From NCBI GenBank assembly GCA_937902565.1, contig CALFMX010000140.1, positions 1-7,356 of the forward strand: 7,356 nucleotides of DNA, in the 5' to 3' direction. The notes beneath the pieces are model-generated. The model was not told the origin of the DNA, did no database searches, and was given only the letters and a program-made list of their open reading frames with translations. The DNA comes from an uncultured Spirochaetales bacterium. Lineage in GTDB: Bacteria > Spirochaetota > Spirochaetia > Sphaerochaetales > Sphaerochaetaceae. This document shows, in pieces, positions 1 to 5,501 of the stretch (positions are counted from its first letter, which is position 1; every line of letters begins with the position of its first letter). The position numbers were made by a program, and so were the translations under genes.

Positions 1-1266
1 AGCGGCGAGCACCTGCTTGGCCTCCCGGTCATGGAGGAGACGGTCGGCCATCTTGGGAAACTGTGCGTTGACCTCTCCTGAGGTGATGACCTCGTCGAGG
101 GTAGTGAGGATCCGCTCGCGCTTCGCCTTGATGATCTGTCCCGCTTCGGGGACGGTTATGCGTTCGATGTCGCTCTTGGCGATGCGCTTTATGAAGGTGA
201 AGCGCTTGTACTCGCGGGGGGTGACGAAGGTGATCGCCATGCCCCGCTTGCCGGCACGCCCGGTCCTGCCTACCCGGTGGATGTACGCCTCGGGGGCTTC
301 GGGCAGGGAGTAGTTGATGACGTGGGTGAGGTCGCTGATATCGATGCCGCGCGCGGCGACATCGGTGGCGACGATGATCGAGAGCCGGCGCTCACGCATC
401 CGCGCCATGATCGCCTCACGCTGGTTTTGCGAGAGGTCACCATGGAGCGCCTGGGCATCATAGCCGCGTTGGGAGAGCTTCTGGCCTACCTCGTCACACT
501 GGATCTTGGTGCGGCAGAAGACGATGCCGTAGAAGTTCTCCTCCATGTCGATGATGCGTGTCAACGCCTCGAGTTTGTCGCTCTCGCGTAGCTCCACATA
601 GACCTGGTCGGTCAGGGTGCTGGTCATCGTATCCTCTTGGATCTTGACGACCTCGGGCATCTTCATGTACTGCTCGGCGAGCGACTGGATGGCCGGGGGC
701 ATCGTTGCGGAGAAGCAGAGCATTCGCTTCTCTTCGGGAGTCTGCTTGAGGACCTCCTCGATGTCTTCGATGAAGCCCATGTCGAGCATCTCATCGGCCT
801 CGTCGAGGACCATGAACTTCAGGTTGTCCAGCACGAGCGAACCACGGCGCAGGTGGTCGAGGACCCGTCCCGGAGTGCCGACCACGACGTGGACACCGCG
901 TCGTAGCTTGCGCAGCTGCAGCTCCATTGAGGCTCCGCCGTAGACGGAGGCGATCTCAAGGGCCCGGTCGCCCTTGAGGGAGTTGATCTCCTCGCTGTTC
1001 TGCACGGCGAGCTCGCGTGTCGGGGCGAGGATCAGGGCCTGGACCTTCGAGAGGGTGGGGTCGACGATCTCGAGGATGGGAAGGCCGAAGGCGGCGGTCT
1101 TGCCGGTACCGGTCTGTGCCTGGCCGATGACGTCGACCTGGTCTTTCAATAGAAGTGGGATGCAGGCACTCTGAATCTTGGTCGGGGTCTCGAACCCCTT
1201 GGCCTGGATGGCGGCGATGGTCTGTGCGGACAGGCCAAGGTCCGCGAACGTAATGGAATCTGACAT
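1..1266 (-). CDS. deaD: DEAD-box ATP-dependent RNA helicase, DeaD/CsdA-like (C-terminus cut off by window edge)
   Basis: An ATP-dependent RNA helicase that unwinds short RNA duplexes, in this subgroup usually for ribosome assembly, mRNA turnover and cold adaptation in the cytoplasm. The 422 residues visible are open and undamaged and hold the motifs in order: Q-motif region (FADLGLS near 7-13, PTKIQ 28-32), Walker A AQTGTGKT 50-57, APTREL 81-86, TPGR 131-134, DEAD 155-158, SAT 186-188, ARGID 305-309 and HRVGRTGRAG 330-339. After the second RecA domain the chain continues with the basic and acidic stretch typical of DeaD/CsdA/CshA proteins, and the stop lies beyond base 1. The ATG at 1264-1266 has an AGGAG four bases upstream and a promoter just before it. 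The DEAD-box assignment is certain. The DeaD symbol is tentative because the C-terminal domain that separates DeaD, CshA and RhlE types is not in the window. Confidence 0.95.
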   Translation of the reverse strand, partial: MSDSITFADLGLSAQTIAAIQAKGFETPTKIQSACIPLLLKDQVDVIGQAQTGTGKTAAFGLPILEIVDPTLSKVQALILAPTRELAVQNSEEINSLKGDRALEIASVYGGASMELQLRKLRRGVHVVVGTPGRVLDHLRRGSLVLDNLKFMVLDEADEMLDMGFIEDIEEVLKQTPEEKRMLCFSATMPPAIQSLAEQYMKMPEVVKIQEDTMTSTLTDQVYVELRESDKLEALTRIIDMEENFYGIVFCRTKIQCDEVGQKLSQRGYDAQALHGDLSQNQREAIMARMRERRLSIIVATDVAARGIDISDLTHVINYSLPEAPEAYIHRVGRTGRAGKRGMAITFVTPREYKRFTFIKRIAKSDIERITVPEAGQIIKAKRERILTTLDEVITSGEVNAQFPKMADRLLHDREAKQVLAA

Positions 1267-1270
1267 GGGT

Positions 1271-1320
1271 CTCCTGCTGTTATGTGGGTGGATTATCGGT
1301 GAATGACCGTTTGTTCACAA
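1271..1320 (-). promoter_or_regulatory. Promoter and ribosome binding site of the DEAD-box helicase gene
   Basis: On the minus strand a -35 TTGTGA (1315-1320, four of six consensus bases) and a -10 GATAAT (1292-1297, five of six) are separated by exactly 17 bases. The predicted start is near 1285, giving an untranslated leader of about 20 bases that contains AGGAG at 1271-1275. The spacer holds a small dyad, CGGT/ACCG separated by five bases. The promoter lets the helicase be transcribed separately from the DUF2804 gene upstream, for which no terminator was seen. Confidence 0.6.
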
Positions 1321-1376
1321 TGAGCTCAGTCAGTCTATCCAAATGGGCAACTTCTTGCAAGACAGATACATCCCCC

Positions 1377-2417
1377 TTACCACCGGTTATAGACCTCCTC
1401 GGCAAACCCTATGGCCCCGTCGAGGGTGACGGCTGTCCCGTCATCGAGGGTCACCGTTCCGCTGTAGGCGCCGAAGAGTTGGTGTTGTACCGACTTGATC
1501 AGAAGTAAGTTGGTCAGCGTCGAGCGGTCGACGATGGGGGTGAAGGTGAGGTCGAGGCGCCCCTCCCTGTCCTTCATGATCCAGGGTTTCATCAGGTCAT
1601 CGTGGTCGAAGGTGAAGGTCACTTCACCGACTTTGTGGATGGTGTGGTCAAACAAGATGGCATTCTCGCTCGCTGGGGTACGGTCCGAGAAGCCATACCC
1701 CAGGTTGAGGCCGACGGTGATGTTGTCCACAACCGTCGAGAGGCTTGCCCAGTACCAGGTGTTCTGGTAGGTCCAGCGCCCCCGACCCCAATCCAGGACG
1801 CCCCATGCCTCTCCGAGCAGGAGGGTCTCGACCTCCATGCCACGTCTGATGGTTCCGGCGGCACTGTAACAGTTCGCCTTCTCATTGTAGTAGAATGCCT
1901 TTCGCTGCTCCTTCCAGCTGGTGGCGATGACCAGGCTCTCGGAGCTGTCGCTCCGTTTGAGCGTGAGGTCAAAATCGAGGCCGACGGTGCCGTCGGGAAG
2001 GACGAGGGAGGGGCAGGCGACCATCAAACGGGTCGTCTGGCCGTTGTTGAAGAAGGCGAGGCGGACCTTCGTGTTCGCCCAGCTGACCTGGCTTGGCACT
2101 CGGGAGTCCGGTCCCAGCTTGATGCGCCCCATGGGCAAGACGGCGATGGCGTCCTCTTGGGCGACTTCCCTTCGATTGAGGTCGATGTAGGAGAGGGCCA
2201 TAAGGCCGGCATACCCCAGATCACTGATGGTAGCGGTCAGGGCATACCCCTTGTTTTGGTTGATGATTGCCCAGTACTCCCACTCCTTGATCCGCAGGGC
2301 CCCGCCCTTTACCGCCTTGCGGTCATAGAGCCAGAGGGGGCGGCGGGCCCAGCCCTCCTCGACGATCCGCCCCCGTTTGTCAAGGAGCGGTTGTTCGGTC
2401 TTGACTTCGTGTTCCAT
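1377..2417 (-). CDS. DUF2804 family protein of unknown function
   Basis: A complete 346-residue protein that matches, from memory, the DUF2804 family. The function is not established, so none is assigned. The strongest family mark is the aromatic stretch at residues 206-225, WGVLDWGRGRWTYQNTWYWA, which recalls the conserved core of DUF2804 proteins. The protein is rich in beta-type alternation and aromatics, has no signal peptide and no membrane segment, and so appears cytoplasmic. An N-terminal piece (PLLDKRGRIVEEGWARRPLW, near 10-29) also fits the family opening. The only ATG available is at 2415-2417: an in-frame TAG lies ten bases upstream. The leader lacks a good Shine-Dalgarno, having only a weak GGGG just before the ATG. 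It lies between the chaperone terminator and the helicase promoter, 83 bases after the chaperone stop and 110 bases before the helicase start, so it is probably its own unit or partly fed by read-through. Confidence 0.85.
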   Translation of the reverse strand: MEHEVKTEQPLLDKRGRIVEEGWARRPLWLYDRKAVKGGALRIKEWEYWAIINQNKGYALTATISDLGYAGLMALSYIDLNRREVAQEDAIAVLPMGRIKLGPDSRVPSQVSWANTKVRLAFFNNGQTTRLMVACPSLVLPDGTVGLDFDLTLKRSDSSESLVIATSWKEQRKAFYYNEKANCYSAAGTIRRGMEVETLLLGEAWGVLDWGRGRWTYQNTWYWASLSTVVDNITVGLNLGYGFSDRTPASENAILFDHTIHKVGEVTFTFDHDDLMKPWIMKDREGRLDLTFTPIVDRSTLTNLLLIKSVQHQLFGAYSGTVTLDDGTAVTLDGAIGFAEEVYNRW

Positions 2418-2455
2418 ACCCCAAGGCTACCACAGAAGCGGCGTCGGTACCATAT

Positions 2456-2480
2456 GAAAAGAGGCCGGCGGTTGCCGGCC
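2456..2480 (-). terminator. Intrinsic terminator of the SurA/PpiD-like gene
   Basis: A perfect seven-base-pair GC-only stem, GGCCGGC (2463-2469) and GCCGGCC (2474-2480), closes a four-base loop. Read on the minus strand it is followed at once by TCTTTT (2457-2462). It begins about 20 bases after the chaperone stop codon, the expected place, and separates that gene from the DUF2804 gene. Confidence 0.85.
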
Positions 2481-2500
2481 CCGTGATGGAAGGAGTTGGA

Positions 2501-4087
2501 TTACTGGCCCAGGACGACGGTGAAGAAGGTCGAGAGGAAGTCATTCTTGTGGGCTTCGGAGGTGTAGAGGGCCTGTGAGAAGTCCTGTTGGTTGTGACTC
2601 CCGCTGAGGTAGTCGTAGAACATGGTGATGTAGCTGCCCATCCCCTCGTCACGTTCATCGAGGCCGGTCTCCACCAGGATCAGGTAGGTTCCCACCTTGA
2701 TCGGCTCCAGGAGCGTCCCCTCTGCACTGGTGTAGAGGGTCTTGGCTGTGTCGGGTGATGAGGCGGCTTGGTTGAGCAGACCCTGGGGGTCGGTGTAGGA
2801 GAGGTCGGCCATGTAGCTGGACTTGGCTGCGTTGTAGGGGGTTGATGAGACTTCGACGATATCGAGGTCCCGCTCAAGGGCGACCTCTTCGAGGCTGGAG
2901 GCTGTTGCCTCTCTCTTCAGCTCCTGGGCGTACTGGTCAAGCCAGGGCTCGATCATGGTCCCCTCGTTGGCGGCGATGTACGCCTTGATGCCGTAGAGGG
3001 TGGCCTCGTCGGTGTAGTCGGCCTGGGTCGCCTGGCTGTTCACCCGCCAGATGGTCCACGCTCCCTGGCTCTCGAAGGGGCCGAGCAGGTCACCGCTCTT
3101 GGCTCCCAAAAGGAGGGCGGCGTCATCGACGTTGGTGAAGTTGGGCTCGATGGAGTAGTAGAAGAGCTTGCCGACCTTCCCGCCGGATTCAGCAAAGGAG
3201 TCGAGGCTGTGCTGCTGGGCAGCCTCCTCGAAGGTGGTGGTCCCGAGCAGGATGTCCTTGGAGAGAGAGATTGCGAGGTCCTCATCGGTGACCGATATGA
3301 TGGAGATGTCCAGTGTGGTGAAGAGGCGCTCGTTCTCGAGTGCGTAGCGAACTGCCGCCTCATCGGGGTAGTGCTCAGGCCCGATGACCACATACTTGAA
3401 GGAGCGTCCGTTCTCGGCCAGGGAGGCGACGTGGGCCGCTTCCCCCTTTGAGGAGAGGACACTGCCGATATCATCGACGACGATCTGGTAGGGGAAGGAG
3501 TCCCTGATCTGGGTCTCGAGGCGGCTCTTGGAGTCAGCAGACGCCTTCTGATAGGTATCGATGTCGAACTTGCCATCCTTATTGTAGGCGCCGCTGTTGA
3601 TGATCGCTCGCCTGACCGCCTCGTCGCTGGCGATGATGCCGGCTTTCTTGGCAAGCTGGTTGATCGCCGTATAGATCACGGTGGAGTCATAGGCCCCCTT
3701 CCAGATCTGGTAGAGGAGCTGGGTCTGGTCGGCGCTGCTGCCCTTGTACTGGTCAGCATAGTTTTGCACCTGGTTTGCGAAGTGGTTGCCATAGACGTAG
3801 GAGATGTTCTCCTTGCCATACTTGCCGAAGACCAGTGAGGTGGCGCTTCGCTTGCCGACAAAGGCCTCGATGGCCGGAGCGGCAACAAAGGAGATGGCGA
3901 TCAGGATCAGGATAACCATGCCCAATGCCCAACCGAGGGTTATCTTCTGCTTCTGCTTCTGTTTCGGCTTTGCCGATTCCCCCTTATTTTTTGATTTGTC
4001 AGCAGTTGTCTGCTTTGGTTGCTCAAAGGCGAGAACCTTATCTTGCTCTTCCTGCTTCTCATCCTGTGTGTTGTCATTGTCGGACAT
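2501..4087 (-). CDS. Membrane-anchored SurA/PpiD-like chaperone with a parvulin-type (PpiC) domain
   Basis: A 528-residue envelope chaperone that probably assists folding of exported proteins in the periplasm. Residues 1-49 are charged and disordered, with a lysine/glutamine run near 42-48. One hydrophobic helix follows at about 50-72 with no cleavage site, so it is an uncleaved anchor with an inside-positive flank. A SurA_N/PpiD-like helical domain spans about 80-215 (KDGKFDIDTYQK near 170-181 is typical). A parvulin-like domain spans about 252-350 (FEEAAQQHSLDSFAESGGKV, 286-305), and the tail to 528 resembles the degenerate C-terminal part of PpiD-type proteins. The usual parvulin histidines are not evident, so catalysis is doubtful. 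The start at 4085-4087 is chosen because AGAGG lies six bases upstream, behind a strong promoter. The frame stays open upstream to 4306, but that part would run antisense through the tRNA gene and its promoter. No partner gene shares the transcript. Confidence 0.85.
   Translation of the reverse strand: MSDNDNTQDEKQEEQDKVLAFEQPKQTTADKSKNKGESAKPKQKQKQKITLGWALGMVILILIAISFVAAPAIEAFVGKRSATSLVFGKYGKENISYVYGNHFANQVQNYADQYKGSSADQTQLLYQIWKGAYDSTVIYTAINQLAKKAGIIASDEAVRRAIINSGAYNKDGKFDIDTYQKASADSKSRLETQIRDSFPYQIVVDDIGSVLSSKGEAAHVASLAENGRSFKYVVIGPEHYPDEAAVRYALENERLFTTLDISIISVTDEDLAISLSKDILLGTTTFEEAAQQHSLDSFAESGGKVGKLFYYSIEPNFTNVDDAALLLGAKSGDLLGPFESQGAWTIWRVNSQATQADYTDEATLYGIKAYIAANEGTMIEPWLDQYAQELKREATASSLEEVALERDLDIVEVSSTPYNAAKSSYMADLSYTDPQGLLNQAASSPDTAKTLYTSAEGTLLEPIKVGTYLILVETGLDERDEGMGSYITMFYDYLSGSHNQQDFSQALYTSEAHKNDFLSTFFTVVLGQ
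3944..3961. repeat. Three perfect tandem copies of a hexamer in the chaperone gene
   Basis: CTTCTG is repeated three times without change (CAGAAG on the coding strand). It encodes the Gln-Lys run just before the membrane helix of the SurA/PpiD-like protein. Change of copy number would keep the reading frame and only lengthen or shorten the cytoplasmic basic stretch. Confidence 0.9.
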
Positions 4088-4113
4088 GGTAAACCTCTTT
4101 CTCTCTATACATC

Positions 4114-4128
4114 GTCCGTCGTGCGGAC
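4114..4128 (-). promoter_or_regulatory. Small hairpin in the leader of the chaperone mRNA
   Basis: GTCCG (4114-4118) and CGGAC (4124-4128) form a five-base-pair stem with a five-base loop. It lies a few bases after the predicted transcription start and about 25 bases before the start codon. It could stabilise the 5' end of the transcript or be chance. Confidence 0.3.
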
Positions 4129-4138
4129 AGTCCTGAGA

Positions 4139-4167
4139 AAAATAGCATTTGTCCCCATCGCTGTCAA
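4139..4167 (-). promoter_or_regulatory. Promoter of the SurA/PpiD-like gene
   Basis: On the minus strand there is a perfect -35, TTGACA (4162-4167), then 17 bases, then -10 TATTTT (4139-4144). The -10 is preceded by TGC, which gives an extended -10. The predicted start near 4132 yields a leader of about 45 bases ending with the AGAGG ribosome binding site. The promoter is divergent to that of the tRNA, the two -35 boxes being about 31 bases apart. Confidence 0.75.
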
Positions 4168-4198
4168 TGAAGCGGCGGACCGCAGCCCGTGCGCTTGC

Positions 4199-4227
4199 TT
4201 GACATTCAGGGGGCCTGTCGATATATT
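4199..4227 (+). promoter_or_regulatory. Strong sigma70-type promoter of tRNA-Pro
   Basis: A perfect -35 TTGACA (4199-4204) and a -10 TATATT (4222-4227, five of six consensus bases) are separated by exactly 17 bases. The predicted start is near 4234, about 15 bases before the mature tRNA. CTGTC (4215-4219) and GACAG (4229-4233) form an inverted repeat around the -10, which may be chance. Confidence 0.8.
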
Positions 4228-4248
4228 TGACAGCGGCTATGACAAAGC

Positions 4249-4321
4249 CGGGCAGTAGCGCAGGGGCTAGCGCACTTGGTTCGGGACCAAGGGGTCGGAG
4301 GTTCAAATCCTCTCTGCCCGA
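4249..4321 (+). tRNA. tRNA-Pro (anticodon CGG)
   Basis: The complete cloverleaf can be folded by eye. The acceptor arms CGGGCAG (4249-4255) and CTGCCCG (4314-4320) pair perfectly, with A at 4321 as discriminator. The D stem is GCGC/GCGC, the anticodon stem CTTGG/CCAAG carries the loop TTCGGGA, and the variable loop has five bases. The T stem GGAGG/CCTCT (one G-T pair) carries the loop TTCAAAT. The anticodon CGG reads CCG proline codons. The 3' CCA is not encoded, since the next bases are TCA, so it must be added after transcription. It is flanked by its own promoter and terminator. No duplicated 3' end, integrase or other sign of use as an integration site is seen in the window. Confidence 0.95.
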
Positions 4322-4323
4322 TC

Positions 4324-4366
4324 AAGCGGTATTTCCTTCAATATGGAGGGAGTGCCGTTTTCTTTA
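4324..4366 (+). terminator. Intrinsic terminator after tRNA-Pro
   Basis: The arms at 4327-4339 and 4345-4357 pair over 13 positions, including several G-T pairs, around the five-base loop AATAT. The run TTTTCTTTA follows at 4358, and AAG before the stem can extend pairing into the T run. It lies three bases past the mature tRNA end. Transcripts reaching glf from the tRNA promoter would have to pass it. The wobble pairs make it moderate in strength. Confidence 0.75.
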
Positions 4367-4377
4367 TCAGAAATATT

Positions 4378-4398
4378 CCTCACATCATTGTGGAGGGG
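4378..4398 (+). promoter_or_regulatory. glf: Shine-Dalgarno of glf inside a short hairpin
   Basis: GGAGG (4392-4396) lies four bases before the glf ATG and sets the start. CCTC followed by ACA (4378-4384) can pair with TGT and GAGG (4389-4396, one bulged G), closing a TCAT loop and burying the ribosome binding site. The pairing is seen in the sequence. A regulatory role is inference. Confidence 0.45.
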
Positions 4399-4400
4399 AG

Positions 4401-5501
4401 ATGCAGTACGATTATCTCATTGTCGGATCGGGACTGTTTGGCGCAATCTTCGCCCACGAGGCTGTCAAAGAGAAGAAGCGGGTACTTGTCGTAGAGCGCC
4501 GGGGCCACACAGGTGGGAACATCCACAGCGAGCGTCTGGATGGCATCGATGTGCACACCTATGGGGCGCACATCTTCCACACCTCCGATGAGACAGTGTG
4601 GCGCTACATCAATCAATTCACGACCTTCAACCACTACCAGAACTGCCCCATCGCCCGCTATCATGATCGAATCTATAATCTGCCTTTCAACATGAATACC
4701 TTCCATCAGATGTGGAACGATGTCTATACCCCTGCCGAGGCGAAGGCGCGCATCGAGGAGCAACGCACAGAAATCCACGGGAGACCAACAAATCTCGAGG
4801 AGCAGGCCATCTCACTGGTGGGGCGGGACATCTACGAGACGCTCATCAAAGGCTACACGGAAAAGCAGTGGGGCAGGGTGTGCAGCGAGCTGCCCGTCTC
4901 GATCATCACCCGCCTGCCGATACGCTGGCGGTATGATAACAACTACTTCAACGATCCCCACCAAGGAATACCGATGGCGGGATACAACACGATCATCGAC
5001 CAGCTCCTCGATGGGGTTCCCGTGCTCCTTGACACCGATTTCAACGAGAATCGGGCCCATCTCTCCAGCCTCGCCGACAAGGTGCTCTACACCGGGGCCC
5101 TCGATGCCTACTTCGACTACTCGATGGGCAAGTTGGAGTATCGTTCGGTCCGCTTCGACCACCAACGGCTGGAAGGAGGAAATCAACAAGGGGTAGCGGT
5201 GATCAACTACACAGATGCCTCCATCCCCTATACCCGATCGATCGAGCATGCCCACTTCACCTTCACTGAAACCGACGTCTCGTGGGTGAGCTACGAGTAT
5301 CCGGAGGAGTATCACCAGACAGGAGAGCCGTATTATCCCATCGCCGATGAGCGGAACCTCTCTCTCTACCGGCGCTATCGTTCCCTTGCCGATGGAGAGC
5401 GGCGTTTGCTTTTGGGTGGACGTCTTGCAGAGTACGCCTATTTGGATATGGACAAGACGATTGCACGGGCGCTGCAACTTTCAAAACAGGAATTTTCATG
5501 A
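4401..5501 (+). CDS. glf: UDP-galactopyranose mutase
   Basis: A flavoenzyme that reversibly turns UDP-galactopyranose into UDP-galactofuranose, the donor for Galf residues in cell-surface glycans. It acts in the cytoplasm and requires reduced FAD. The 366 residues are close to the usual bacterial length (about 367). Visible marks: the FAD-binding dinucleotide motif VGSGLFGAIFAHE (8-20) and the acidic end of the second strand (VVER, 30-33); GAHIFH (55-60) at the flavin; GYTEKQW (151-157) in the substrate pocket; arginines R171 and R279 at the places of the two arginines that hold the UDP diphosphate in Klebsiella Glf; and the C-terminal FAD motif EYAYLDMD (344-351). The ATG at 4401 is chosen because GGAGG precedes it and the protein then starts as the family does; the frame also runs open back through the tRNA, which is not coding. 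It overlaps the next glycosyltransferase by four bases. No promoter of its own was found. Confidence 0.97.
   Translation: MQYDYLIVGSGLFGAIFAHEAVKEKKRVLVVERRGHTGGNIHSERLDGIDVHTYGAHIFHTSDETVWRYINQFTTFNHYQNCPIARYHDRIYNLPFNMNTFHQMWNDVYTPAEAKARIEEQRTEIHGRPTNLEEQAISLVGRDIYETLIKGYTEKQWGRVCSELPVSIITRLPIRWRYDNNYFNDPHQGIPMAGYNTIIDQLLDGVPVLLDTDFNENRAHLSSLADKVLYTGALDAYFDYSMGKLEYRSVRFDHQRLEGGNQQGVAVINYTDASIPYTRSIEHAHFTFTETDVSWVSYEYPEEYHQTGEPYYPIADERNLSLYRRYRSLADGERRLLLGGRLAEYAYLDMDKTIARALQLSKQEFS

Noticed and set aside
1602..2486. 294-residue open frame on the plus strand
   Set aside because: It lies antisense to the DUF2804 gene and has no recognisable domain; open antisense frames are common in GC-rich DNA.
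3040..3654. 204-residue frame rich in Ser, Pro and Arg
   Set aside because: Out-of-frame shadow of the chaperone gene; its low-complexity composition is typical of a shifted reading of GC-rich coding DNA.
4088..4306. N-terminal extension of the SurA/PpiD-like frame by 73 residues
   Set aside because: It would run antisense through the tRNA gene and both promoters. The start at 4087 has a good ribosome binding site and promoter.
4249..4321. tRNA-Pro as an attachment site for a mobile element
   Set aside because: There is no integrase, no repeat of the tRNA 3' end in the window, and the flanking genes are housekeeping in type.
4227..4400. N-terminal extension of the glf frame
   Set aside because: It passes through the tRNA gene and its terminator. 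The family's usual N-terminus begins at the ATG at 4401, which has GGAGG before it.
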